From DHVE2 group archaeon (GTDB lineage: Archaea; Thermoplasmatota; Thermoplasmata; Thermoplasmatales; Aciduliprofundaceae), in assembly GCA_026993785.1 (NCBI GenBank), contig JALWRZ010000003.1, positions 124,001-188,000 of the forward strand: 64,000 nt of DNA. The letters are read 5' to 3'. This document shows, piece after piece, positions 1 through 8,662 of the stretch; the first letter of the stretch is position 1; each line of letters starts with the position of its first letter. The notes under the pieces are model-generated. The model saw only the letters and a list, made by a program, of their open reading frames with translations. It was not told the origin of the DNA and did no database searches. Made by a program: the position numbers and the translations under genes.

Positions 1-291
1 GTAGAGAGGGCCAAGAAGGGAGGAAAAATAGGATATCCCATGGCAATGATGGATGTCTCCATGGCCTTTCAGAACATGATGCTCATGGCCTACTCTCTGG
101 GCATAGGTTCCTGCCCCGTACTGTCCTTCAACAAGATAGCCCTCAAGGAGCTTCTGGAAATTCCAGAGCATGTGGACCCCATACTTATAGTGACCTTCGG
201 ATATCCCAAGTTCTGGCCAAAGCCCCCCAGGAGGCGTCCGATAAAGGAGGTGATGCATCTTGACAAGTTTGGAAGACCTTTTGAAGAGTGA
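1..291 (+). CDS. Nitroreductase family protein, C-terminal part (5' end outside window)
   Basis: The open frame runs in from base 1 and encodes about 96 residues. The stretch with PMAMMDVSMAFQNMMLMAYSLGIGSC followed by an IPEHVDPILIVTFGYP-type segment matches the C-terminal half of FMN-dependent nitroreductases, where the 'A.QN..L.A.SLG.GSC' helix packs at the dimer interface and the 'GYP' strand ends the fold. Family members reduce nitro compounds or quinones with NAD(P)H; the substrate here cannot be told. The next gene starts inside this one. The N-terminal FMN-binding half is not visible. Confidence 0.8.
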   Translation, partial: VERAKKGGKIGYPMAMMDVSMAFQNMMLMAYSLGIGSCPVLSFNKIALKELLEIPEHVDPILIVTFGYPKFWPKPPRRRPIKEVMHLDKFGRPFEE

Positions 292-559
292 CGAGTTCAA
301 GCTCTTAAGCTTCCTCATAACCAGTGCTAGGGGTTGTGTGGATGAGCCGCAGCTCTATGGGCCACTTCGCCTGGTGGATGCTGCTGCAAGACTAATAACA
401 ATCTGGGAAAAGGAAGGAAAGGCCCCTCCAGAGATACTGAAGCTTCGAGATTTAATTGAGGAGAAAGAATATAGTGTGATGTATAGCGAGGAGGAATTTA
501 TCCAGTTTTTGGATGAGCTCTCCAAGGAGCTTGCTAAGCTCATAAAGGAGAAAGCGTGA
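260..559 (+). CDS. Small DUF6092-like protein
   Basis: A 99-residue protein with a SITSARG-like helix and an 'EPQLYGPLRLVDAAARLI' core that I associate with the uncharacterised DUF6092 family. It is helical and charged, with no signal peptide or membrane segment. The start is a TTG placed 5-6 bases after a strong AAAGGAGGTG site that lies inside the nitroreductase gene, so the two genes overlap by 32 bases and are translationally linked. It precedes the DUF917 pair by 18 bases and is probably in the same operon. Function unknown; the family call rests on memory of the motif. Confidence 0.6.
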   Translation: MTSLEDLLKSDEFKLLSFLITSARGCVDEPQLYGPLRLVDAAARLITIWEKEGKAPPEILKLRDLIEEKEYSVMYSEEEFIQFLDELSKELAKLIKEKA

Positions 560-577
560 AAAATAGGAGGCGATAAG

Positions 578-1678
578 ATGAAAAAATTAAGCGAGGAGGA
601 ACTAAAGGATATGATACTGGGATGCACAGTCCTGGGCACCGGTGGTGGTGGCGACCCACAAGAGGGCTGGAATATGGTGAAGGAAGCAATGGATCAGGGT
701 AACTCGGTAAATATGGTTGATCTTGATGAACTGCCTGAGGACTCTATAATTGCGGTGCCCTATTTTGTGGGATCAATAGCTCCGGATGTTCAGACGAAAA
801 AAGAGGTAAAAATTGAAGACCCTATAAAGGTGGCGTTTGAGAGGATGGAGAAATATCTGGGAAAGAAAATAGACGCGGTGCTAGCCAGCGAATTAGGTGG
901 TGGAAACACCGGCGTTGCTCTAAGCATAGCGGCAAGATTAAATCGCCCCATCGTAGACGGGGATCTCCTGGGAAGAGCTGCCCCTGAGCTGCACCAGTGC
1001 ACCGTGCACATATTTGGTATACCCATGTATCCCTCCGTAATAGTTACGGAAACCGGTGATATGGTCCTCGTGGAGCAATACGCAGATATAGACGACTACG
1101 AGGCAATAGCCAGATATCTCTCAGTACTGGGTGGCAGATTCTCTGCAGTAGTGGATACCCCCATGAAGGTTAAGGATGCTAAAAATCCTGTGGTGAAAGG
1201 CACATTGAGTTTGAGTATAAAAATAGGTGAGGCAATAAGAAAAGCTAGGGAAGAGAAGAGAGACGCGGTAGATGCTGTAGTCAGTACTCTTTCGGGGTGG
1301 AGAATTTTTGAAGGAGAAGTGCAGAGATACGATTGGCGCAATGAGGGTGGATTTCTAAAAGGCGAGGTCGAAGTGTCTGGAAGCGGAAAATACAAAGGGC
1401 ATACCTTAAAATCCTGGATAATGAACGAGCATATAATGGCGTGGATAGATGAAAAGCCGATTCTTATGCCACCTGACCTTCTGATGTTTCTACGCGATGA
1501 TGGAGAGCCCATAACAAACACCGAGCTGCGGGAAGGTATGAAGGTTAATATTATAGCTGCCAAGGCTCCTGAAAAGTGGAGACTTCCAAATGGTCTAAAG
1601 TACTTTGGACCCAAGAAATTTGGCTTCGATTATGAATATGTTCCCGTAGAAGAGCTTGTGGAGGAGTGGATAAAATGA
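578..1678 (+). CDS. DUF917 domain protein (first of a tandem pair)
   Basis: This 366-residue protein opens with a Gly-rich 'GCTVLGTGGGGDP' loop at about residues 15-27 and has 'ELGGGNTG' and 'PIVDGDLLGRAAPELHQ' segments, all typical of DUF917. Members are often found beside hydantoinase/oxoprolinase-type and amino-acid catabolic genes, but no reaction is assigned. It is cytosolic. The ribosome site AGGAGG lies 8 bases before the ATG. Its stop overlaps the ATG of the next gene (ATGA), a paralogue with the same architecture. A racemase-family gene follows, suggesting joint action on an amino-acid-like or cyclic ureide substrate (inference). Confidence 0.85.
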   Translation: MKKLSEEELKDMILGCTVLGTGGGGDPQEGWNMVKEAMDQGNSVNMVDLDELPEDSIIAVPYFVGSIAPDVQTKKEVKIEDPIKVAFERMEKYLGKKIDAVLASELGGGNTGVALSIAARLNRPIVDGDLLGRAAPELHQCTVHIFGIPMYPSVIVTETGDMVLVEQYADIDDYEAIARYLSVLGGRFSAVVDTPMKVKDAKNPVVKGTLSLSIKIGEAIRKAREEKRDAVDAVVSTLSGWRIFEGEVQRYDWRNEGGFLKGEVEVSGSGKYKGHTLKSWIMNEHIMAWIDEKPILMPPDLLMFLRDDGEPITNTELREGMKVNIIAAKAPEKWRLPNGLKYFGPKKFGFDYEYVPVEELVEEWIK

Positions 1679-2763
1679 GGATTTTAAGCGAGGAGGATCT
1701 GAAAGATATAATTGAAGGCTGCACAGTCTTGGGCACCGGTGGTGGCGGTGACCCGGAAAAGGGCTGGAAGATGATCAAAGAAGAACTTGACAGAGGTAAG
1801 AAATTCACGCTGATGGATCTGAAGGAGGTTCCGGAGGATAAGTTTGTTCCCATGCCCTATTTTGTGGGTTCTCTCTCAGGGAAGAAAGTAAAGCCTGTGT
1901 ATAAAGAGGGTTTGGCAGCACGCTCTTTCAGACTTCTCGAAGAATACATGAAGGAAGATTTTGCAGCGGTGATATCCACAGAGCTGGGTGGTGCCAATAC
2001 TGCCGCAGCTCTCTCCACAGCGGCTAAGTTGAATAAACCTATTGTGGATGGAGACCCTGCAGGGAGATCTGTGCCTGAGCTGCAGCATACCACCTACTAC
2101 ATCGTTGGTATAGAAATGACACCATTCTCGGTGGTAACTCCCTACGGCGATGAGCTCATAGTGCCGCGGGTGAAAGATGATTTTCAGGCGGAAAAGATTG
2201 TGAGGACTATAGCCGCATCCATAGAAACCAATGTAGGTGTGAGCTCGCATCCCGTGAGGGGCTCTCAGCTGAGGAATTCTGTGGTTCCCAATGCCATAAC
2301 CTATGCTCTAAAGCTCGGAAGAGCTCTACGAACTGCGCGAGAAGAGAAGGAAGACCCCATAGAAGCGCTCTTAAAGGCAGGTAACGGGTATCTTCTATTT
2401 CGAGGGATAGCCACCTCCACCTACTGGGCAGATAAGGGCGGATTCACTGTAGGCGAGTTTGTGATGGAAGGAGTGGAAGAGTTCAGAGGCGAGAATTATC
2501 GGGTCAGCTACAAAAATGAGAATATGATAGCATGGAGAAACGGAGAGGTTGATGTAACTGTACCGGATCTCATTTCAGTGCTAACTCCAGACGGGCATCC
2601 GGTAACGAATCCACATGTAGAAAAAAGAAAGGAATACGTGGTGGTAGGTTTTCCGGCGCCTGAACTATGGAGAACTCCTAAAGGTCTGGAAATCTTTGGA
2701 CCAAAATATCTGGGATTGGAGATGGAATATGTGCCCATAGAGAAGAAGCACAGGAGGAGATAA
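1675..2763 (+). CDS. DUF917 domain protein (second of a tandem pair)
   Basis: A paralogue of the preceding gene, with 'GCTVLGTGGGGDPEKGW' near residue 15, 'ELGGANTAAALS', and a 'FGPKYLGLEMEYVPIE' C-terminus parallel to the first copy. I start it at the ATG at 1675, which overlaps the upstream stop as ATGA, because this matches the N-terminus of its paralogue (MRILSEEDLKD against MKKLSEEELKD). The frame itself is open to a GTG at 1666. The two copies differ over much of their length, so this is an old duplication and they may form a heteromer (inference). Reaction unknown. Confidence 0.85.
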   Translation: MRILSEEDLKDIIEGCTVLGTGGGGDPEKGWKMIKEELDRGKKFTLMDLKEVPEDKFVPMPYFVGSLSGKKVKPVYKEGLAARSFRLLEEYMKEDFAAVISTELGGANTAAALSTAAKLNKPIVDGDPAGRSVPELQHTTYYIVGIEMTPFSVVTPYGDELIVPRVKDDFQAEKIVRTIAASIETNVGVSSHPVRGSQLRNSVVPNAITYALKLGRALRTAREEKEDPIEALLKAGNGYLLFRGIATSTYWADKGGFTVGEFVMEGVEEFRGENYRVSYKNENMIAWRNGEVDVTVPDLISVLTPDGHPVTNPHVEKRKEYVVVGFPAPELWRTPKGLEIFGPKYLGLEMEYVPIEKKHRRR

Positions 2764-2765
2764 CC

Positions 2766-3422
2766 TTGAAAATTCTGATAATAAACCCGGTGGGTACGGA
2801 TAGGTGGGACGAAACGGATAAAAAGATTTACGATGGCTTCACCTCACCCACAACAGATGTGGATGTGGTGAGCCTGGAAGAAGGTCCGGGCTCCATAGAA
2901 AACCGGCTCGCGATGACCGAGGCTATACCCCATGTTTTGAAGAGGGCAAAGGAGCTTCACGGGGCCTACGATGGAATGATAGTTAATTGCTGTCTGGATG
3001 TTGGCGTGGATGTAATAAGGTCTATTATAGACACCCCAACAGTAGGCCCCTGTGAAGCCTCCCTCGCAATAGCCACCACCATGGGAAAGAAAATAGGCAT
3101 AGTGACTGTCTCGAAAACTGCCATAGAGCTTTTCGAGGAGATGGTGATAAAGTACAGGATGGAGAAGAGGGTAGTGAGCATACGGGGAATAGATATAACT
3201 GTGCCGCAGATAGAGGAGGATGTTGAGAGAACCATAGAGCTTCTCAAAGAGGAGATAAAATACGCTATAGAAGACGGTGCAGACGTAATAGTTCTTGGAT
3301 GCACAGGTCTTGCAGGCTTTGCAGCCAAACTTCAAAGCTATTTCTCAATTCCCATTCTGGACCCGGCAGCCTGTGCAGCGAAGATTCTGGAAGATATCGT
3401 GGAACTAAAGAACCTCTCCTAA
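2766..3422 (+). CDS. Asp/Glu/hydantoin racemase family protein
   Basis: This 218-residue protein has the two-lobed racemase signature: 'IVNCCLDVGVDVIRS' with the first catalytic-type Cys near residue 77, 'VGPCEASLAIA' with another Cys near residue 94, and 'IVLGCTGLAG' with the second-lobe Cys near residue 179. Families with this layout interconvert aspartate, glutamate or hydantoin stereoisomers without a cofactor. Start is TTG at 2766, two bases after the DUF917 stop, with AGGAGG just upstream. It is the third gene of the DUF917-DUF917-racemase unit. No hydantoinase or carbamoylase gene is visible, so the substrate is open. Confidence 0.85.
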   Translation: MKILIINPVGTDRWDETDKKIYDGFTSPTTDVDVVSLEEGPGSIENRLAMTEAIPHVLKRAKELHGAYDGMIVNCCLDVGVDVIRSIIDTPTVGPCEASLAIATTMGKKIGIVTVSKTAIELFEEMVIKYRMEKRVVSIRGIDITVPQIEEDVERTIELLKEEIKYAIEDGADVIVLGCTGLAGFAAKLQSYFSIPILDPAACAAKILEDIVELKNLS

Positions 3423-3483
3423 TTTCTCTATTTTTACCTCAGAAATAATATATAGGGTGGAAACATTAGGGACGCAAAAGGTG

Positions 3484-4098
3484 ATGAGTATGCCTCTGAA
3501 ATTTGATGAAATAGTGGAGTTAAGAGTGCTAACAGGTCAAGTGGTGGGATACAGAGCGTTGGAGGGATATACCCGCGTGGCCTTTGTGGCCATGAAAAAT
3601 GTTCTTTGCACAGCGATAGCTTCCTCGATGGAATCTTCCTATATCTCTGCGACTGGTGGAGAGTGCAGGTATTTTGTTATCGATGAAAATTATGATACCC
3701 TTGCGGATGAGCTGCAGAAATATAAACCAAATTTAATAGCTGTGTTTATTGGAGGCTCTAAGGATTTTGAAGCCCTTCGGGATGTCCTTTATTCTCTTTT
3801 CACCGCGCTAGCCGAAAGGGAAATAGACACCGATTATCTCTTCCATCTTTACACCTTTGTGAAGGTAGGACTTGAACCACTTCAGAGCGATGAGAAAATA
3901 AGAAATTATCTTGCCGATAAGAGAATGATGGCCTATACCGCAAATTTCGACGAAGGCCTTGTAGAAATTCGAGAGCTTTACATCTCCGAGGATGAGATTT
4001 ACAGCGAGGTGATAGAGGAATATCCCATATCCTTCCGTCATACCAGGATATTCAACCAGGGATTGAAGGGCCGAGTTATAAAATTTGAGGAGGAGTGA
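3484..4098 (+). CDS. Unknown cytosolic protein upstream of a phosphoesterase
   Basis: About 204 residues with no signal peptide, membrane segment or motif I recognise. It has alternating strands and helices ('LIAVFIGGSKDFEALRDVLYSLFTALAER'). The frame opens at GTG 3457, but a TATA-like AATAATATATAGG lies at 3444-3456, so transcription should begin near 3477 and the ATG at 3484 (or 3490, preceded by AAAGGTG) is the better start. It ends one base before the metallophosphoesterase ATG, whose ribosome site GAGGAGG is within this gene, so the two are co-translated. Function unknown. Confidence 0.65.
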   Translation: MSMPLKFDEIVELRVLTGQVVGYRALEGYTRVAFVAMKNVLCTAIASSMESSYISATGGECRYFVIDENYDTLADELQKYKPNLIAVFIGGSKDFEALRDVLYSLFTALAEREIDTDYLFHLYTFVKVGLEPLQSDEKIRNYLADKRMMAYTANFDEGLVEIRELYISEDEIYSEVIEEYPISFRHTRIFNQGLKGRVIKFEEE

Positions 4099-4099
4099 A

Positions 4100-4807
4100 A
4101 TGAGGGTCCTGATATTAAGCGATATCCATGGTAATATAGAGGCCCTGAACGCCGTATTGGAACAGGAGAGCTATGATGCCGTATGGTTCTTAGGAGATCT
4201 AACGGATTACGGCCCCGACCCGGATATGGTTTTAGATACCCTTAAGGATATAAAACCGGAGGTGTGGATATCGGGAAATCACGACTATGCCAATGCCTTC
4301 GGGGTGGATTGCAAATGCGGTGAAAAGACTCACGATTTAAGTGTTTACACTCGCGAAAACATATCTCAGAGAAAGCTCACCAAGGAGGATATACTATTCC
4401 TGAGAAGCTTGCCAATAAAGAAGGAAATGCAGAGAGATGGTAGAGCGTACTATTTCGTGCATGGATGCCCTGCCAACCCTCTTTATGGCTATATGTTCGA
4501 TTTCATGCCCGAATGTATGCGCAACGAGCTCGGTGGAAAAATTACCGTGGATTACCTATTTTTTGGGCATACTCATTTTCCAGTGAGTGGGAAATATCAG
4601 GAATTACAATATCTGAATCCAGGCAGCGTGGGACAGCCCAGAGATGGTGATCCAAGAGCATCCTATGCCATCTGGATCGATGGGCGAATAGAACTGCATC
4701 GCCTCGCTTATCCTGTCGAAAGAACCATGGAGAAGATAAAATCTCTGATAAAGAACAAAGATTATAGAGAGAGGCTGCTCTTTATACTCAAAAATGGAAA
4801 AGTTTGA
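4100..4807 (+). CDS. Metallophosphoesterase (YfcE/MJ0936-like phosphodiesterase)
   Basis: A 235-residue calcineurin-fold protein with the metal-binding series in order: 'SDIHGN' at residues 7-12, 'GDLTDYGPDP' near 38, 'GNHDYA' near 62, 'VHGCP' near 126 and 'FGHTHFP' near 160. The family hydrolyses phosphodiesters or small nucleotides with two divalent metals; the substrate is not evident. I prefer the ATG at 4100 over the TTG at 4085 because the conserved first strand begins at once and GAGGAGG lies 6 bases upstream. It ends two bases short of the convergent valS gene. Confidence 0.88.
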   Translation: MRVLILSDIHGNIEALNAVLEQESYDAVWFLGDLTDYGPDPDMVLDTLKDIKPEVWISGNHDYANAFGVDCKCGEKTHDLSVYTRENISQRKLTKEDILFLRSLPIKKEMQRDGRAYYFVHGCPANPLYGYMFDFMPECMRNELGGKITVDYLFFGHTHFPVSGKYQELQYLNPGSVGQPRDGDPRASYAIWIDGRIELHRLAYPVERTMEKIKSLIKNKDYRERLLFILKNGKV

Positions 4808-4809
4808 AT

Positions 4810-7386
4810 TCACAAAATAAGAACCACAGCATCCGCCACTGTCAACACGGTAACTTCTTTCCCGTGGTAAACCTTGCTCTTCTGCACTTTTACCATTTCC
4901 TCTGTTATTTTCACGCCACTCACTTCTGCCTGACCCTGCTGTATCTTCTCCCATAGCTCCTTGGGATCTGAGGATTTAATGTAGTTCACAATATCCCTGG
5001 CCTTTTCCCGGTACTTGGGGCCTATCACCGCAAAGTTGGGTTGCAGAGAAGTAACAACTTCTTCCACCTCCCCCTGCATCTCCTTTGAAACCCTGCAGCT
5101 AAATGTTCCCGCAATGTCCTCTATACCTTCCTTCACTCCTTCAATCACCAGCTCCTGAATCTCTTTTCTATTCGTATTCTTCCATGCTCTTATTTCCGCG
5201 ATGATTTCTTTTATTTTCTCCCCTTCCTCCAACGCGAGGGTATCCACGAATAGTGGCTCCGGCCAGGATGTGAGATGTATGCTCTTCTCTCCCACGAATC
5301 TCCTGTAATGCTCTTGATAGATATCCTCGGTGATATGGGGCATGATGGGAGCGAACATTTTCACGATGCCCAAGAACACATGGTAAAGGGTGTACTTCGT
5401 TGCTTCCTCGCTTAACCTGTGTTTGACCATCTCCACATAATGGTCCGCGAAGACATTCCACATGAAATTCTCAATCTCCTTTATTGCACGGTCGTATCTG
5501 TAATTGTCCATATGCTCCGTAACTTCCTGCACCACCTGTGAGTATCTGGATATTATCCATCTGTCCATGAAATGCAGTTTTTCTCTGGGAACCTCGGCTA
5601 TGCCATCCTTTATAGCGTTACCCACGAACTTGCCAAGGTTGTGAAGCTTGATTACTACTTTTCTGCCGCGGATGGTGTCCTTATAACGGAATGGGGTATC
5701 CTCGCCTGGAGTGCATTTGGCTGCAAAGAAACGAAGGGCATCTGCGCCATACTGATCAATTATTTCCAGAGGATCCACCACATTGCCCCAGGAGGTGTGC
5801 ATTGGTCTTCCATCTGGCGCGAGGATGAAGCCATCTATGAATATATCCTCCCAGGGTTTCTCTCCGGTCACTGTTTTACAGCGCAGAAGCGAGTAGAATG
5901 CCCATGTGCGTATTATATCGTGACTCTGGGGTCTCAAACTCATGGGATAGAGTTTCTTGAACATCTCCTCATCCCGGGCCCAGAAAGCATTGTAGAGCGG
6001 GGAAATGGAAGAATCAACCCAGGTATCAAAGACGTCCTCTGTGCCCTTCAGAGGAGCACTGCAAATTGGGCATTTATCGTAGGGCGGAGGATCCACTGTG
6101 GGGTCCACATGCCTGTCCATCTTGAGCAGATCTTCAAATTTGGGCACAAACGCGTGGCCATTCTCACACTCCCATATGGGAATAGGCGTGGCAAAGTATC
6201 TCTGCCTTGAGACCACCCAGTCCCATTCCAGGGAATCGATCCATTGGTATAGGCGTTTCTTCATCCATTCGGGATACCAGTTAACTTCATCCGCCGTTTT
6301 CTTTATCTCTTCCTTCAAATCCTTGATTTTGATGAACCACTGCTCCTTGTTGATGAGCTCTATGGGCGTATGACAGCGCCAGCACACGCCTACATTCTGC
6401 TCTATCTCCTCCTGCTTGACAAGGAGTCCCTCTTTTTCAAGATCCTCGATGATGGCTTTTCTAGCCTCCTCCACAGACATGCCGGCGTATTTTCCCGCTA
6501 GCGAAGTCATCTCACCCCTATCGTTTATTCCCTCCAAAAATTGAAGATTGTACTTATAAATCCATTCCAGATCATCCTTGTCACCCACAGAGCAAATCAT
6601 AACTGCGCCACTACCAAATTTCGGATCAACTTTTTCATCAGCCACAATCTTAACCTTCTGCCCGTAAATTGGCACGATGGCATGCTTGCCCACAAAATCG
6701 CGATATCTTTCATCCTCCGGATGCACCGCAACCATCTGACATGTGCATAATAGCTCGGGGCGCGTGGTGGCGATAACAATCTCGCCACCCTCCTCCACCT
6801 GGAAGCGTATGTAATTAAGCTTCGTTTTTCTCCTCTGATACTCAATCTCTGCATCTGCAATTGCAGTTCCGCATCTTGGGCACCAGTTAACCGGATGCTT
6901 CGCTTTATAAACCAGCCCCTTCTCAAACATCTTTATGAAGGAGAGCTGAGTTATTCGCCTGTAATAGGGGGCGTCCGTCTGATAATATATGCTCGGATCC
7001 ATAGCCTCGCCAAGAATCTTGAACTGGCGGATCATCTCCCCTATGTTTTGATTTGCGAATTCCTCGCATAGTTTTATGAACTCCTGCCTAGGGGTCTCGC
7101 GCATCTTTATCCCGTACTTCTTCTCCACGTTCACCTCGATGGGCATGCCGTTGACATCGAAGCAGAGTGGGTAGAAAACGTTGTAGCCGCGCATCCTCTT
7201 GTATCTGGCAATAAAATCTATATGCGCATAATGCACCGCGTGTCCAATATGCAGTTTGCCGCTGGCATATCTCGGCGGGACATCTATGCTGTAAATGGGC
7301 TTATCGCTTTTAGGGTCAAATCTGTAAATTTTTTCTTTCTCCCAGAAATCCTGCCACTTTGCCTCGCGCTCTTTGAAATCGTACAT
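4810..7386 (-). CDS. valS: Valyl-tRNA synthetase with an aberrant KMSKS loop
   Basis: This 858-residue class I synthetase charges tRNA-Val. Visible are the HIGH motif (residues 46-49, 'KLHIGH'), the 'NWCPRCGTAIADAE' zinc-binding segment, the CP1 editing domain with 'ATTRPE', the 'WVVSRQRYFATPIPIW' segment typical of archaeal ValRS, and an anticodon-binding C-terminal domain. The signature KMSKS loop is replaced by Met-His-Thr-Ser-Trp at residues 529-533 (5788-5802) before the usual 'GNVVDPLE'. It is presumably essential, so the change is likely tolerated rather than a sign of decay. A TATA box centred near 7413 and an ATG at 7386 indicate a leaderless transcript. Length is normal for the archaeal type. 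Confidence 0.93.
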   Translation of the reverse strand: MYDFKEREAKWQDFWEKEKIYRFDPKSDKPIYSIDVPPRYASGKLHIGHAVHYAHIDFIARYKRMRGYNVFYPLCFDVNGMPIEVNVEKKYGIKMRETPRQEFIKLCEEFANQNIGEMIRQFKILGEAMDPSIYYQTDAPYYRRITQLSFIKMFEKGLVYKAKHPVNWCPRCGTAIADAEIEYQRRKTKLNYIRFQVEEGGEIVIATTRPELLCTCQMVAVHPEDERYRDFVGKHAIVPIYGQKVKIVADEKVDPKFGSGAVMICSVGDKDDLEWIYKYNLQFLEGINDRGEMTSLAGKYAGMSVEEARKAIIEDLEKEGLLVKQEEIEQNVGVCWRCHTPIELINKEQWFIKIKDLKEEIKKTADEVNWYPEWMKKRLYQWIDSLEWDWVVSRQRYFATPIPIWECENGHAFVPKFEDLLKMDRHVDPTVDPPPYDKCPICSAPLKGTEDVFDTWVDSSISPLYNAFWARDEEMFKKLYPMSLRPQSHDIIRTWAFYSLLRCKTVTGEKPWEDIFIDGFILAPDGRPMHTSWGNVVDPLEIIDQYGADALRFFAAKCTPGEDTPFRYKDTIRGRKVVIKLHNLGKFVGNAIKDGIAEVPREKLHFMDRWIISRYSQVVQEVTEHMDNYRYDRAIKEIENFMWNVFADHYVEMVKHRLSEEATKYTLYHVFLGIVKMFAPIMPHITEDIYQEHYRRFVGEKSIHLTSWPEPLFVDTLALEEGEKIKEIIAEIRAWKNTNRKEIQELVIEGVKEGIEDIAGTFSCRVSKEMQGEVEEVVTSLQPNFAVIGPKYREKARDIVNYIKSSDPKELWEKIQQGQAEVSGVKITEEMVKVQKSKVYHGKEVTVLTVADAVVLIL

Positions 7387-7408
7387 GGTTGGGTGTAAAG
7401 ATGAGGAG

Positions 7409-7417
7409 ATATAAAAA
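7409..7417 (-). promoter_or_regulatory. TATA box of valS
   Basis: On the minus strand this reads TTTTTATAT, centred about 27 bases upstream of the valS ATG. That distance equals the usual archaeal TATA-to-start-of-transcription spacing, so the mRNA is expected to begin at or next to the start codon. Confidence 0.65.
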
Positions 7418-7436
7418 AATTAGTAAAATTCAGGGG

Positions 7437-8636
7437 TCAAACTTCTCGTAGAATTACAGTAATCCCGCTTATTTCCTTCAATAGCTGTATATATTTTTTC
7501 AGCATCCCTGTATCTGAATAACTATATGCCTGATAAAAAATAGCCACTATTATTTTGTTTATATCTTCTCGATATTCTCTTACCCTTTGAACAGTTTCTC
7601 TAAGATGAGCTCTAGAAGGATTATATTTAAGCTCAATACCGATATCATTTTTTATGTCGTATATATCAATTCTATCTCCCGAGGGCAATTTGTATTGAGA
7701 AATAAAGTGTGTATCAATATTCCTACAATTAAAAAATCCTGACAAATAGGCTAATAATTGCTTTTCTATATCGGATTCATTGGAATTCCATTTTAGAATA
7801 GGTATGAATTTATGTGATATCAAATCTACTAAAATATTGAACACCTCTTTTGAAGATATTGCCTTTGAAACTTTCTTATCCATGGATTTATGAATGATAT
7901 GTGAGGCCAAATCATCAATTAAAACACTTCTATCGATTTTCTTTGGATTTTTCTCTTTCCACGGGTAAATATTTAATTTTTCGGAAAGATCTACCAAGTC
8001 TTCAAAATACATCACAGATAACACATCTTTAGGAGTTAATCCGTATGCCATCATATTCTTGGCCAGCTCTTTCTTGGTGCCGGAAACTTTTAGTCCATAA
8101 ACTCGACAAATATGCTGAAGATGATATTTACTCAAATATTTACTGAGGAACTCTTCAAATTCAACATTTTGGGGAGGCTCCAAAAGGGTAAGCATATCTA
8201 GTAAATCACTCCAAATGTCTTCTGGAATTACCCAATAAGTTTTAGTATCTTTCTTAACCTTAAAAACAATACCATAAGATTCTAAGATTTTCAACCAAGA
8301 ATTTACTTTATTTCCATATTTTTTTCCTTAATTTTTTAATTTCCCAGATGCCAAAATCACACGAAGGATCTCCCTCAGCAAGAGCCTTAATAAACTCTTT
8401 GAAGTCCTGAGGTAAATAGATTAAAAATTGAGTTAAACTGTTCTTAGGTATCTCTACAATCCAATAATCATTAGGAAAATAGGTTCTAATCTTGTTCACC
8501 AACTCCTCTGGAGATAATTTTGAGAAGTTTTCAACTTCCAAATTTTTGCAATATTCACTAGCCTTCTCTTAGGTAATTCTCTCAAAAATTCTATCATAGA
8601 CTTATTTTGTAGTGGGCATTTCTCAGCTTTCATCAT
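7437..8636 (-). pseudogene. SAP / winged-helix / PD-(D/E)XK nuclease gene split by two homopolymer frameshifts
   Basis: Three frames join into one 399-codon reading frame from an ATG at 8636 if one A is added to the A5 run (minus strand) at 8543-8547 and one removed from the A7 run at 8319-8325. The joined protein has a SAP/Rho-N-like helix pair at residues 26-50, a winged-helix-like region at 80-140, a SAP-type motif 'YGLKVSGTKKELAKNMMAYG' at 180-199, and a restriction-endonuclease fold with D324 and E335-L-K337 ('IDIYDIKNDIGIELKYN'). This predicts a DNA-binding nuclease. The two separate pieces (8541-8308 and 8294-7437, the latter from TTG) are open without correction. It sits 26 bases behind the TOPRIM-like gene. 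Whether the shifts are read errors, decay or programmed slippage is undecided. Confidence 0.7.
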
Positions 8637-8662
8637 TTTTTAGTAGTGGGCATAAGATATAT

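Noticed and set aside
1096-1614. 172-codon minus-strand frame
   Set aside because: Shadow of the first DUF917 gene; low-complexity Ser/Ile/Arg composition typical of antisense frames.
8592-8660. Direct repeat of ATGCCCACTAC upstream of the nuclease gene as a target-site duplication
   Set aside because: The two 11-base copies lie only about 35 bases apart with no element between them; chance or a short leader duplication is simpler.
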